DNA of 64,000 bases from Aestuariibacter sp. (GCA_017794925.1 CP051238.1:1979138-2043137); one strand, 5' to 3'; positions 54,076-63,429 are shown, numbered from the stretch's first letter. Translations and numbers: made by a program. The notes: a model not told the origin generated them from the sequence alone.

Positions 54076-56742
54076 TTACATTCTGTAACGAACACCCAGG
54101 GAGAAGGTGCGGTCACGAATGTAAGTATCGCGAGGATACAAACGGGCATCGGCTGCTGAGTCGCCGCCGAAGTAATCGTTGGCTACGTCATCGGCCAGGT
54201 TGGTGCCGTCGAAGCTGATGGTCAGGTTTTCATTGACATCGTAGTTCACTGAGAAGTCCAGTGAGCTGATTGCTTCGTGAATCACTGAGCTACCAGGCTG
54301 GTCACCCGCTTCATTGAAGCTGCCGTACCATTCGCTACGCCAGTTGTAAGCCAGACGAACATTCAGGCCATCGCGCTCATACATCAGGATCGCGTTGTAA
54401 GACTTGTCTGATACGTTTGGCAGCGGCTCCATAACGCCAGCTGCGTTTTCCGCTTCGTGATCCATTAACGTGGTGTTCAGTTGGATACCCAGGCCGTCGA
54501 GCATATCAGGCAGGTTTTCGAAGAACTGGGTATAGGCCAGCTCAACCCCTTCGAGTGAGCCCGCGCCACTGTTTACCGGGCGGGTAATCGAGAACTCGTT
54601 ACCATTGATAGTTTCAGGTATCGCTACGTACTTAACGTAACCATCGATATCGCGGTAGAACACAGTGGCAGTTAATGAACTGGCTTCGCCAAAGTACCAT
54701 TCTGCTGCCAGATCGTAGTTTTGAGACTCTACTGCATCCAGTTCAGGGTTACCGCCATTACCGTAACCAAGTGTGCCAGTCTCTGAAGGCAGGAAGTAAG
54801 TCGCACTTGGGTTCAGATCTGCAAAGTTTGGACGGTTGATGGTCTTACCATAAGCGGCACGAACATAAAGCTCGTCGGTAACCTGAAGACGCATGTTCAC
54901 GGCAGGTAATACTTGGGTTGAACTGGTGTCGACGGTAATCGGCGTTACTACGCCATCGGTGATGCTGTTACCGTTCAGTTCTGATTCCAGCTTCACTACG
55001 CGCATACCGGCTTCACCGTCTAACAGCATGTCACCTATCTCTGTTGAGAAGTTGGCTTGCGCGTAAATCGCATAGTTGTTTTCTGTATTGTCGTAATAAC
55101 GCGCAGGCAGGAAGTCAGGGTCGTCGCGTGAATAACCCATGGCCTCACGGATGTCGCCACGGTTGGCTAACAAGTACGCTGCATTTGGAGTTAACCATTG
55201 GGTATTGTTCAGTGATGTAACGTCGCTCATGTAGCCTGCTGGCGAGTAATCTTCCAGACCTGGGAATTCGGTAAGCGGTATATTCCGGCCGGAGATGTTG
55301 CCACGGCCGCCGGTGTCGGCTTCCTGATTAAAGGCAGAGCGTTCGTTTACACGCAGGCCGACTTCTACCGAGTGGATCCATGAATCCAATGCAATGTTTG
55401 CATCCAGTGTCCAGTCGATAGCGTCACCCTCCTGATGACCCAGGCTGTCAAAGTTAGTCCACAGGGAGTACTGGCTAAGGTCAGTCATGTCATAAGGCTG
55501 ACCGCTCGCATCAAGGATTTGAACGTCAGAGATGCCAGCACCGTTTTTGTCGAAATCGTAGATAATGGTGTCGGCAAAAAACGCTAAATCAAGAATAAAG
55601 CCTTTGTTGTTCGCTTCTGTATCGGTGTAAGCCAGGTCTGATTTAATCGTCACATTGTCGAAGAACCATTCGCCGCCCAGTGCAAACTGGTAAGTTTCTG
55701 ATTCATTAAAGAACGACTGGTTACTGGTAATCGTACCCGGTGCATCAGGGCGAACGACAGATTGCGCTACGTTAGAGCCTTCTTTATATGACTCAACATA
55801 GCCATTGCCCCAACCACCCCAGCTAGGAATAGGTACCCAGAAGTTAAGCTGACTGTTCTGTTCGTATTTCACACCAAACACGTCAAAGTAATAGGTGCTG
55901 TTGCTGTCAGGCGCAAACTGGAAGGTGGCGTTAAAGGAATCGCGGGTGCGATCGCCATAACGGAAATAGCCACCAATAACATTCGGTGCAAGCGCCGGCT
56001 CACCTGCCACATTGAGTGGAGCTGAATTCGGGTTGTTGACTACTGAGTCCGGCAATGTGAAGGGCGCAGTAACAAAGTTTACCTGGTCCTGGAAATCACG
56101 GCTCTGATGCGACACGCTCAACATGGCGCCAAAGCGGCCATTGCTGTTATCCCAGTTGTTGTTCAGGGTAACACTGCCAATAGGGTTCCAGGATTCAGCT
56201 TCATCACTGTAGACATAGCGCAAACCGCCTGCCGCAGAGAAACCGTCGTCAAAATCAAATGGCTTACGTAATTGGATATCGATACTACCTGCAATACCGC
56301 CTTCAATATCAGAAGCGCTGATGGATTTTTTTACGTCAACCGAGTACACCAGATCGGCTGGCACGTCGGTCAGAGACAAAGAGCGGCCCGTCGTGGTGAA
56401 GATGTTACGACCGTTCATCGTAGTAACAATGTCTGGTAAGCCGCGAATCAGTACTTGTGCCACTTCACCATTAGTACGTGCAACCTGAATACCCGTAACG
56501 CGCTGAAGTGCAGCCGCTACGCTGTTATCTGGTAATTTACCGATGTCCTCGGCAACAATAAGATCAGAGATAGTCGACGCATTCATTTTCATATTTTGCG
56601 CGGAGTTTAAGCTGGCTTTAACCCCACGTACGTCGATGATTTCAATAGTGTCTTCGGAAGTTTGGTTGGTGTCCTGAGCATACAATGACTGAGAGGCTAG
56701 TGCCGCAAGAATGGCACTTGCTACCTGTGCACGTTTAAACAT
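54076..56742 (-). CDS. TonB-dependent outer-membrane receptor
   Basis: 888 residues from ATG 56742, with GGAGAAG a few bases upstream; the longer ORF start has no support. A signal peptide (FKRAQVASAILAALASQSLYA) precedes a plug domain (about 40-190; IPD-type residues, VTGIQVARTNGEVAQVLIRG) and a large beta-barrel ending in GVRYRM, with the terminal aromatic. The plug start lacks an obvious TonB box. These receptors import siderophores, sugars or cobalamin; no adjacent transport gene reveals the ligand. Sequence style matches the large receptors of Alteromonas-like bacteria. Confidence 0.93.
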   Translation of the reverse strand: MFKRAQVASAILAALASQSLYAQDTNQTSEDTIEIIDVRGVKASLNSAQNMKMNASTISDLIVAEDIGKLPDNSVAAALQRVTGIQVARTNGEVAQVLIRGLPDIVTTMNGRNIFTTTGRSLSLTDVPADLVYSVDVKKSISASDIEGGIAGSIDIQLRKPFDFDDGFSAAGGLRYVYSDEAESWNPIGSVTLNNNWDNSNGRFGAMLSVSHQSRDFQDQVNFVTAPFTLPDSVVNNPNSAPLNVAGEPALAPNVIGGYFRYGDRTRDSFNATFQFAPDSNSTYYFDVFGVKYEQNSQLNFWVPIPSWGGWGNGYVESYKEGSNVAQSVVRPDAPGTITSNQSFFNESETYQFALGGEWFFDNVTIKSDLAYTDTEANNKGFILDLAFFADTIIYDFDKNGAGISDVQILDASGQPYDMTDLSQYSLWTNFDSLGHQEGDAIDWTLDANIALDSWIHSVEVGLRVNERSAFNQEADTGGRGNISGRNIPLTEFPGLEDYSPAGYMSDVTSLNNTQWLTPNAAYLLANRGDIREAMGYSRDDPDFLPARYYDNTENNYAIYAQANFSTEIGDMLLDGEAGMRVVKLESELNGNSITDGVVTPITVDTSSTQVLPAVNMRLQVTDELYVRAAYGKTINRPNFADLNPSATYFLPSETGTLGYGNGGNPELDAVESQNYDLAAEWYFGEASSLTATVFYRDIDGYVKYVAIPETINGNEFSITRPVNSGAGSLEGVELAYTQFFENLPDMLDGLGIQLNTTLMDHEAENAAGVMEPLPNVSDKSYNAILMYERDGLNVRLAYNWRSEWYGSFNEAGDQPGSSVIHEAISSLDFSVNYDVNENLTISFDGTNLADDVANDYFGGDSAADARLYPRDTYIRDRTFSLGVRYRM

Positions 56743-57153
56743 GTATCTTCTCCAAGATTGTTTGTAGTTGCGCAATGCTCACGGTATATCCTGCCGGTGA
56801 TGAGCGTTGGGTTGCGCTAAGTAAGGTTTACGACGTCCCGATGTTGGGGGGGCCGCATATGGTTTTTGTTATTATTATGGGGTGAGGATAGTATTGTATG
56901 ATAATAGTACAGTCAACATTTCATTAACGATTTTTGCTTTAAAAAAAGCACAAAATGATTGAGGTTGATGTGTTTTTTATTTTAATCAATGGTTTACGAG
57001 TGTTGATTTTTCTGGTTTTTGACGTGGATATTACGAAAATTTAAAAATTAACGCTTTGTTATACTGGTTTTGTTAATTATTTGTATAACTAATGGGTGAG
57101 TAATCAGACGGACATTGAGCAATCAGCCAGGCTGATTGCACTAGAGGTGATGG
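56743..57153. other. Intergenic region upstream of the TonB receptor
   Basis: 411 AT-rich bases upstream of the receptor and downstream of the DUF1569 gene, with no gene. It should hold the receptor promoter; a G-run (GGGGGGG at about 56845) and an AT-rich stretch at 56870-57080 are the only visible features. Confidence 0.4.
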
Positions 57154-57681
57154 CTATCTTTCTATCTGTTCAAAATGATTTCGAACGTGCATGACGTGGG
57201 CGAGCGCGTAGTTTTCCCGGGTCAATGGGCCATAGGCAAAATGCTCCGCCAGAGGGCCGGTATGTGTTTGAAAGCGATTCAATGCTGTAATTAACTGAGA
57301 TATCGCTTGCTCTGCAGTCAGGTCTTTCGGCGCATCCGGTGCTCCTGGTATGGCTTCTTCCAGGTCGTGTACCATCGTACGTTTGGCTGCGAATACAGCA
57401 AAGGCTGCAGCGCCTAACGACGATTTAAACCAAGCAGGTTTATGCAGTGGGTAGCCGCTAATGGAATAGTCAACACTCTGCGCCATGTGATGAAATGTTT
57501 TGGCGACAGACCAACTGGTTTGAGACGTGAGCATGCTGGTATCCAGCGAACCTAAAAAGGTTTGTAACGCGCTGATACTCATATCATCGTCGTGTTCTGG
57601 TGTACTTAACCAGTAACAGCCACCGGCAATACCTATTGCGCCGCATGACAAGGCTGAAATAACAAAAGTCCGTCGGTTCAT
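57154..57681 (-). CDS. DUF1569 (DinB-like) protein with N-terminal signal
   Basis: 175 residues. The N-terminus NRRTFVISALSCGAIGIAGG resembles a Tat-like (R-R) signal or a membrane anchor. The rest is DUF1569: VAKTFHHMAQSVDYSI and the C-terminal AHVMHVRNHFEQI carry His residues placed as metal ligands in the DinB fold. Function is unknown. It is a single gene. Confidence 0.85.
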   Translation of the reverse strand: MNRRTFVISALSCGAIGIAGGCYWLSTPEHDDDMSISALQTFLGSLDTSMLTSQTSWSVAKTFHHMAQSVDYSISGYPLHKPAWFKSSLGAAAFAVFAAKRTMVHDLEEAIPGAPDAPKDLTAEQAISQLITALNRFQTHTGPLAEHFAYGPLTRENYALAHVMHVRNHFEQIER

Positions 57682-57802
57682 CTTGTTGCTGTTGGTAATA
57701 ATACAGAATTAAACAGTATGACATTGCGGACGATCTGTATAGTAGGGATGAGCATGGATTGTTAGACTCAATACCCTGTTTCAAAGGATTGTAAGGTTTC
57801 CC

Positions 57803-58099
57803 ATGAAAGACACAGAACGCGCGAGCATTATTAAAGCCAGCTGGAAGCTACACGATATTGTTGAGTCAGCCTATCTGGCTCACGGTGCCGCAAAACACAG
57901 CCCGGAGTGGCTCGAAAAGCAGCGCTTGTTGCTTGCTGATATGGCGCTACATTTATTACAAACCTCGGTAAAGCCGGGTGACATTGACCTCGAAAAGCTG
58001 ACCAATAATTTGCACGCCATCCTGACTATTACCGATCAGTTTCTGCCTCATGCAGGACTGAAGCAGGCGACTGAATCTTTATACGAACCAATTAGCTGA
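57803..58099 (+). CDS. Small conserved-looking hypothetical protein
   Basis: 98 residues, all helical by composition (e.g. EWLEKQRLLLADMALHLLQT). I recognise no family. It overlaps the convergent araC-type stop by 8 bases, so its end is compact. The ribosome site (AAGG near 57791) is moderate. Confidence 0.55.
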   Translation: MKDTERASIIKASWKLHDIVESAYLAHGAAKHSPEWLEKQRLLLADMALHLLQTSVKPGDIDLEKLTNNLHAILTITDQFLPHAGLKQATESLYEPIS

Positions 58100-59135
58100 C
58101 ACTGAGCGGTTCGCCCTTGCGCACCTCGCCAGGGCTTTTTCCTATGACTTTTTTAAATGCCCGGGAAAACGCAGATTCAGACTGATAACCCAAATCCAGC
58201 GCAATGGAGAGTAACGTATCTTCAGTGAACTGCAGTTTTGAATAGGCCAGCGACATTCGCCATTCTGTTAAGTAATCCATGGGGGTGTTGCCGACCAATT
58301 GTTTAAATTGCTGAGCAAAACTGGTTCGCGACATGCCGACTTCTTTGGCGAGAGACTCCAAACGCCAGTGCTGATCCGGAGCGTTATGTATTAGCTGCAA
58401 GGCTTTGGCGATACGGTCGTCAGACAGCACACTTAACCATCCCAGTGCACCCGCTTCCAGACTGTTCAGATGCTCTCTGAGTACAGCAATGATCAGGATC
58501 TCAGCCAGTCGTGATAAGACGGCCTCAGTCCCCAGTCCGACATGTTGTGTTTCGGTACGGATAAGCTCACTAATTTGTTTTACCAGCCTGTGAGTAGGGC
58601 GATGCGATTCGCGAATAACCAAAGCGGTAGGCAAACTGGACAATAGCTTCTGAGCCAGAGGGTGGGTAAAAAATAACGCGCCGCATAGCAGACGTGTTGA
58701 TGTGCCGCCGCCACCATATTTCAGCGTTTCGAAACGTTCGGATACACATTGTATTGGCAGCGAAGTCAGCGGCACCGCGGGTGTATCTGATTTACCGTTG
58801 AGGCGGTGTCCTTCACCGCGGGGAAACAAGATAAAATCATTGGCATGCAATTCACAGGATGCCCTGTCGAAATGAAATTCGGCATCACCGTTTAATATCA
58901 GGTGAAACATTAGACAATGAGGAATGGCTGGCATGTCTACTGCCCAGGGCTCGGAGAGCTGAGAATCGGTGCAAAAGGCTGTGGCTATATGCAGGTTGTT
59001 CAGTAGCTTGCCTAGCGGACTGTCTTCCAATGGTGTGTCAGCGCGTTTGTTGTGATCGAATTCCATGACGGTGGTTCTGCCTGTCCTGTTCTGCGGATCG
59101 CCAGACCAATATACGCCAAATAAGGAGGACATCAT
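58092..59135 (-). CDS. AraC-family transcriptional regulator (cupin/AraC-binding N-domain)
   Basis: 347 residues. The N-terminal domain is a cupin-like AraC_binding region; the C-terminal HTH pair contains SLAKEVGMSRTSFAQQFKQ and LAYSKLQFTEDTLLSIALDL, then SESAFSRAFKKVIGKSPGEV. ATG 59135 follows GGGGGAA. It lies 10 bases after the DUF1772 gene on the same strand, so the two are one operon. Three phased CGTTC sites upstream of DUF1772 (59655-59700) may be its binding sites. Confidence 0.9.
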   Translation of the reverse strand: MMSSLFGVYWSGDPQNRTGRTTVMEFDHNKRADTPLEDSPLGKLLNNLHIATAFCTDSQLSEPWAVDMPAIPHCLMFHLILNGDAEFHFDRASCELHANDFILFPRGEGHRLNGKSDTPAVPLTSLPIQCVSERFETLKYGGGGTSTRLLCGALFFTHPLAQKLLSSLPTALVIRESHRPTHRLVKQISELIRTETQHVGLGTEAVLSRLAEILIIAVLREHLNSLEAGALGWLSVLSDDRIAKALQLIHNAPDQHWRLESLAKEVGMSRTSFAQQFKQLVGNTPMDYLTEWRMSLAYSKLQFTEDTLLSIALDLGYQSESAFSRAFKKVIGKSPGEVRKGEPLSVS

Positions 59136-59145
59136 ATATTCCCCC

Positions 59146-59589
59146 TTAATTGATGATCATTGGCCACAGCAGCAATACACCGCTTAGGATAGCTGTGACC
59201 GTCCGTACATGATTCCAGAATACCCACTTAATCAGGTATGCCTGCCAGGTGCGTTGGAATGAAGTTTCTCCGTCTGCTTCTAATAGCCTGCTATTGAGCG
59301 GCACGTTTTTTATCAGCGTTACCAAAAAGGTGCCTACAAAAAAGATCAGCCCGGCAAGAAAGTGGTTAGAGCGTGTCACCACAAACACTAATGATGTGAT
59401 TGCAGAGCCAAAAAAGCACAGGTAGAAAAGCGGATTCAGAATTTCCCGGTTAATGAGCACCATGGTCTCAGCGCCGTGTTCCGATTGCCTTAAGGCGCCC
59501 ATGACGGAGCAAGAGAAGATAAAGTAAATACCCATCATGAGAAGCATGCTGAGTTGCCCAAAGGCAGAAAGTATGTTCAAAACAAGCAC
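59146..59589 (-). CDS. DUF1772 (anthrone oxygenase-like) membrane protein
   Basis: 147 residues with four hydrophobic segments. KNVPLN and WVFWNHVRTVTAILSGVLL are DUF1772 signatures. Fungal relatives are anthrone oxygenases; the bacterial role is not established. The start is GTG 59589, decided by a strong AAGGAGG 7 bases upstream. It is first in an operon with an AraC regulator. Confidence 0.85.
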   Translation of the reverse strand: MLVLNILSAFGQLSMLLMMGIYFIFSCSVMGALRQSEHGAETMVLINREILNPLFYLCFFGSAITSLVFVVTRSNHFLAGLIFFVGTFLVTLIKNVPLNSRLLEADGETSFQRTWQAYLIKWVFWNHVRTVTAILSGVLLLWPMIIN

Positions 59590-59654
59590 GTGGTGGCCTC
59601 CTTATTATTCGCGCCTGTATTGTCGGTATCTGTGCTTATTCCTGCCTTACAAAG

Positions 59655-59700
59655 CGTTCATTTCTTTTGACCAAACGTTCGAAACAGGGTTTGGACGTTC
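59655..59700. promoter_or_regulatory. Three CGTTC boxes phased by two helical turns
   Basis: GCGTTCA (59654-59660), ACGTTCG (59675-59681) and ACGTTCA (59695-59700 onward) lie 20 and 21 bases apart, upstream of DUF1772-araC and of the YHS gene. Direct repeats spaced about 21 bases are how AraC proteins often bind. Regulatory role inferred. Confidence 0.45.
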
Positions 59701-59827
59701 AGGTCGTTTTTGAAGTGTTTCAGTTGCCTTTCTATGTCTTCGATTTCTTATCTTATGTATCAGGGAAGGCGAGCAGCTTTTCCATAAACTACCAGCCGTT
59801 ATTCGGCGTCAACATGAGGAAAGAGCA

Positions 59828-60304
59828 ATGAAAGTATTAAACGCATTAAAACTAGCTGGCCTTGCCGGCTCACTGTTATTCAGCAGCCTGTCGTTTGCTT
59901 CGTCAGTTAACCTGGGCGAAAACGATGTGGCCATTCACGGCTACGACCCGGTTGCTTATTTTGTAAAACACAAAGCAGTAGAAGGGTCAGCAAAATACAC
60001 CGCGACGTTTGACGGAGCCATTTATCGCTTCTCCAGCGCTAAAAACCGCGATTTGTTTAAAGCCGATGCTGAGCATTATGCCCCGCAATTTGGTGGTTAC
60101 TGCGCAATGGGTGTGGCACTCAACAAGAAATTGGATGTGGATCCGGACGCCTTCTACATCAAAGACGACAAGCTTTATTTCAACCTGAACAAAGCCGTTC
60201 AGAAGAAATGGATGGAAGACGTGCCGGGTAACCTGAAAACGGCTTATCGCGTATGGGACGGCATTGAAAGCCTGTCTGTTGAAGCGACTAACGCTGAGGA
60301 TTAA
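59828..60304 (+). CDS. Exported YHS-domain protein
   Basis: 158 residues. A signal peptide (LNALKLAGLAGSLLFSSLSF, cut near FASS) precedes a YHS domain with VAIHGYDPVAYF, followed by FGGYCAMGVAL. YHS domains are linked to metal or thiol chemistry in heavy-metal ATPases and related proteins. It opens a run of genes ending with the bufferin operon; the next gene starts 5 bases after its stop. A metal-related role is inferred from this context. Confidence 0.9.
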   Translation: MKVLNALKLAGLAGSLLFSSLSFASSVNLGENDVAIHGYDPVAYFVKHKAVEGSAKYTATFDGAIYRFSSAKNRDLFKADAEHYAPQFGGYCAMGVALNKKLDVDPDAFYIKDDKLYFNLNKAVQKKWMEDVPGNLKTAYRVWDGIESLSVEATNAED

Positions 60305-60309
60305 TCCGG

Positions 60310-60630
60310 ATGGAAACCGAGCTAAAAGGCATTTTGTCGAACGGCCATGAGTATCCCGAACAGGTGGTGATGTTGTGGTTCACCGCCACCTGGTGCGGAC
60401 CGTGCAAACAGCTTGCGCCTATCATTAATTTGCTGGAGCAAGCTCACAAGGATTCACTGCGGATCATCAAAGTGGATGCAGATGAAGAGCATGGCTTAGC
60501 GCAAATGTTAGGGGTACGGGCAGTACCGACACTGATCCTGATGGATCGCACGAAACGACTGGACACACACGTAGGGCTGTCAAATTACGGCGAGTTACAC
60601 AAGTGGGTGTCTCATCATCTGAATGATTGA
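60310..60630 (+). CDS. Thioredoxin-family protein
   Basis: 106 residues. The active site is WCGPCK (Cys29, Cys32) and the cis-Pro is in AVPTLIL. There is no signal peptide, so it works in the cytosol. It lies between the YHS gene and bufA with gaps of 5 and 15 bases. It may keep the bufferin precursor's Cys reduced before modification; this is inference. Confidence 0.93.
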   Translation: METELKGILSNGHEYPEQVVMLWFTATWCGPCKQLAPIINLLEQAHKDSLRIIKVDADEEHGLAQMLGVRAVPTLILMDRTKRLDTHVGLSNYGELHKWVSHHLND

Positions 60631-60645
60631 AAGTAAGGAAGTGAC

Positions 60646-60930
60646 ATGAATCATAAGCAAAAAATCGCGGCAGCCGCTTTGGCAATGGCATTGGCGACGG
60701 CGGTATCAGCACCGGCTCAGGCTGCAGGCAAAGAAAAGTGCTACGGCATTTCGGCTGCGGGTCAGAATGACTGCGGAAATCTGGCGGGCACCCATTCCTG
60801 TGCAGGGCAATCTACGGTTGATAACGACCCGGGTGAGTGGAAGCTGGTGGCAAAAGGCACCTGCGAATCCTTAGGCGGTATGCTGAAAGCAGAAGCCAAG
60901 AAGCGCTACGACGCTGCCAAAAAGGGCTAA
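60646..60930 (+). CDS. Bufferin-type RiPP precursor (DUF2282, BufA1-like)
   Basis: 94 residues. The signal peptide ([20 protein letters not shown] then A) is followed by a short core with four Cys at 32, 43, 52 and 73 (KCYGIS, DCGN, SCAGQ, TCESLGG). This matches the BufA1/DUF2282 precursors, which are exported copper-binding peptides matured by a DUF692 enzyme. In the family, Cys residues become thiooxazole groups. The next two genes are the matching BufB and BufC. Confidence 0.92.
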   Translation: MNHKQKIAAAALAMALATAVSAPAQAAGKEKCYGISAAGQNDCGNLAGTHSCAGQSTVDNDPGEWKLVAKGTCESLGGMLKAEAKKRYDAAKKG

Positions 60931-60970
60931 GCCAGGGCTGTTTCATTAAATGAACACAAAGGAGACGAGT

Positions 60971-61864
60971 ATGTCTGCGGTTTCGCAACACCATGAACGT
61001 GTAGATAGCACCAGGGTAGGTGTGGGTCTGCGTCACGTGCATTATGCCGAGGCGCTGGCGCAGACATCTCACTCCGTTGACTTTTTGGAGATTCACGCTG
61101 AAAACTTTTTCGCTAAAGGCGGCGTGATCCCCACGTTTTTAAACGCACTATCCGAACAGTATCCACTAAGTATTCACGGCACCGCCATGGGGCTGGGTTC
61201 CGCAAAAGGCATTGACCCCGCTTACTTAACGCGCTTTTGTGATTTGGTTAACAGAGTAAACCCCATTTTAGTGTCAGATCACGCCTGTTTTACCTGGGGA
61301 CATTCAGATGATCAGCCCCTGCATGCAGGTGACCTGTTGCCGTTGACGTACGATCAGGCATCACTGGACATACTGATTAACAACATTGACCGGGTCCAAC
61401 AGGCGCTGGGACGACAGATACTCATTGAAAATATTGTGAGCTATGTGGACCACCGTAGTGATCCGATGCAAGAAGCAGAATTTCTGGCTAATGCTGCCAG
61501 ATTGACAGGCTGTGGATTGCTGGTGGATTTGAATAACGTATTGGTAAATGGTCAGAATTTCTACCCCGGCAATACATCGCAATATGCGCTTAACTGGCTA
61601 AAAACGCTACCCGCTAAAGCGGTCCGGGAAATTCATCTGGCTGGCAGCAGCGCGGTCGCCCCCGGGGAACTGATTATCGACGATCACAGCAAGCCAGTGT
61701 CACATGCTTGTTGGGCGTTGTTTCAGCAAGCTATTCATTTGTTTCCCGGCGCAGCAACATTAATTGAGTGGGATAACGACCTGCCAACCTGGGCGCGACT
61801 CCAGGAAGAAGCCGATACGGCACGGTTTATTTTATCGCAAACCCTGATTGAGGAAATGTTATGA
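60971..61864 (+). CDS. DUF692/MNIO multinuclear iron oxidase, BufB-like
   Basis: 297 residues from ATG 60971, with AAGGAG 5 bases upstream; the ATG at 60950 has no site. It has a TIM-barrel with VGVGLRHVHYAEAL, FLEIHAENFF, SIHGTAMGLGS, NIVSYVDHRSD, LLVDLNNVLVNG, EIHLAGS and IEWDND, carrying the His/Asp/Glu residues that bind two or three iron atoms in MNIO enzymes. It modifies the Cys of BufA. It overlaps bufC by 4 bases. Confidence 0.95.
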   Translation: MSAVSQHHERVDSTRVGVGLRHVHYAEALAQTSHSVDFLEIHAENFFAKGGVIPTFLNALSEQYPLSIHGTAMGLGSAKGIDPAYLTRFCDLVNRVNPILVSDHACFTWGHSDDQPLHAGDLLPLTYDQASLDILINNIDRVQQALGRQILIENIVSYVDHRSDPMQEAEFLANAARLTGCGLLVDLNNVLVNGQNFYPGNTSQYALNWLKTLPAKAVREIHLAGSSAVAPGELIIDDHSKPVSHACWALFQQAIHLFPGAATLIEWDNDLPTWARLQEEADTARFILSQTLIEEML

Positions 61865-62667
61865 GCGCCCCCTCGCAGAACACGCCTCACCATACGCTGC
61901 ATACGGTTGAGCACCGCTTGGCGAACCAACGTCAATCCGCACTGGTAACCGATATTTTTACGAAATCGTCGTTGAGCGGTGTGCCTGAGCGAGCCCTTAG
62001 CATCTACCAGCAGAACTTACAGATGACCGCAGCGCGCAGTCTTTCGATTTCTTACCCGGTGTTACAGCAGATGGTAGGTGAACAAGCGATATTCATTTTA
62101 GCTCAGCGACTGCTCGCGTGGGAAAAGCCGGTAACCGGAGACTGGGCCGACTGGGGGAGCCAGCTTGGTCAGGTTATAGAAAACAGCGAGTTGGCTATCG
62201 AACATCCGTACCTGGCCGACATTGCCAGACTTGAATGGGCATTACATCTGTCCGGTCGACGTGCTTTAACGACATTCGACCGCACCCGCTTACCGTTGTT
62301 GACGGAAGTCGACCCTGAGCATCTTACTATTAAGCTGCAACCCTCTTTGGCAGTGCTGGAAAGCCCGTTTCCCGTGCAGCCCATGTGGCAGCTTCATCGT
62401 GACTCGCACGGCCAGCATGACTTGTCTGAAGGACTGGAGATCATTATGCAACATCGAGAGCACACGCATTATGCCGTGGTATATCAGCACCAAAACAAAC
62501 CCAAGGCGGATCCTATAGATGCGCAACAGTATTCCTGGTTGCTGGGCGTTCAGCAAGGTATGCATCTGGCTGCCCTGCTGGATACCTATCCGGGTATCGA
62601 TTTTGCCCGATGGCTGTCGCAGGCCATTGAGCATCAGTGGATAGAGACCATTTTGTCCCCGAGGTAA
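61861..62667 (+). CDS. DUF2063 recognition partner, BufC-like
   Basis: 268 residues. The N-terminal DUF2063 domain reads ALSIYQQNLQMTAARSLSIS then YPVLQQMVGE, and PYLADIARLEWALHL. Its C-terminal half is less conserved. In the known system the BufC protein guides the precursor to the BufB enzyme. It overlaps bufB by 4 bases and is the end of the bufferin unit, before a strong terminator-like structure. Confidence 0.93.
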   Translation: MSAPSQNTPHHTLHTVEHRLANQRQSALVTDIFTKSSLSGVPERALSIYQQNLQMTAARSLSISYPVLQQMVGEQAIFILAQRLLAWEKPVTGDWADWGSQLGQVIENSELAIEHPYLADIARLEWALHLSGRRALTTFDRTRLPLLTEVDPEHLTIKLQPSLAVLESPFPVQPMWQLHRDSHGQHDLSEGLEIIMQHREHTHYAVVYQHQNKPKADPIDAQQYSWLLGVQQGMHLAALLDTYPGIDFARWLSQAIEHQWIETILSPR

Positions 62668-62684
62668 AACCCTCCCTCCTGCTT

Positions 62685-62757
62685 GCGGCGCACCCTGAGC
62701 GGACTCCGGCACTACACTCCTGCCCGGATACATTCAGGTCAATGCGCCGCTTTTTTT
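62685..62757 (+). terminator. Large branched terminator after bufC
   Basis: GCGGCGCA (62685-62692) pairs with TGCGCCGC (62743-62750), which is followed by seven T. CCTGA/TCAGG extends the stem inside, and further short pairings are possible, so this is a structured rather than a simple hairpin. Confidence 0.7.
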
Positions 62758-62877
62758 ATGCCTTTCGAATATCTTCGTCTGTGAATAATGCGGGTTCAAT
62801 TTTACAGACGAACGGCTAATTTTGTTTATCTGGTTTCACCGAAAATAGCGTCATCTTAATTACTTTTGGTGAACGTT

Positions 62878-63429
62878 ATGGTGAAAATTAGCACAATTAA
62901 ACGATCTTTAGGGGGCTTGGCTACGGCTGGGCTATTGGCATTAACTGCGCCTCAATCTGGTGTTGCAGACGAGCTGTCCGTTGACTATTTGCAAGGCGAA
63001 GGCGATGTAAAAGGGGTAAAACTGGCATACCGTCGTGACAGCGATTATTTACATGAGTACTTTCCTGCACTGGACCTGAGCTTTGAGGCCAGTATCAATG
63101 TCTGGGAATACGGTCGTCCCCGTCGCTATGACAGCAATTTTGTGTTGGCATTTTCGCCGGTATTCCGCCATACCTTTTATGAAAACCAGCAGGGCGAGGT
63201 ATACGGTGAATTTGGCATAGGGGTATCGTTACTGGATGACACCCGGTTTGCGGGCAAGGACATCAGCACCCACTTTCAGTTTGAGGACCGTCTTGGCATT
63301 GGCTATCGCTTTGGTCAGTCGCGCGCGTATGCAATGACGCTGCGTTACTTTCATTACTCTAATGGCGGATTAAAAAGCCCGAATCCGGGTTACGATTACA
63401 TCAGCTTGTCTTTTTCAAAGCGCCTGTAG
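62878..63429 (+). CDS. PagL-like lipid A 3-O-deacylase
   Basis: 183 residues from ATG 62878, with GGTGA 6 bases upstream. A signal peptide (LGGLATAGLLALTA) leads to an eight-strand barrel. The active-site segment is FHYSNGGLKSPNPGY with His159 and Ser161; the position of the third residue of the Pseudomonas triad (Glu) is Asp173 here. The C-terminus ends in an aromatic-containing strand (SFSKRL). It would trim a lipid A acyl chain at the outer membrane. Confidence 0.9.
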   Translation: MVKISTIKRSLGGLATAGLLALTAPQSGVADELSVDYLQGEGDVKGVKLAYRRDSDYLHEYFPALDLSFEASINVWEYGRPRRYDSNFVLAFSPVFRHTFYENQQGEVYGEFGIGVSLLDDTRFAGKDISTHFQFEDRLGIGYRFGQSRAYAMTLRYFHYSNGGLKSPNPGYDYISLSFSKRL

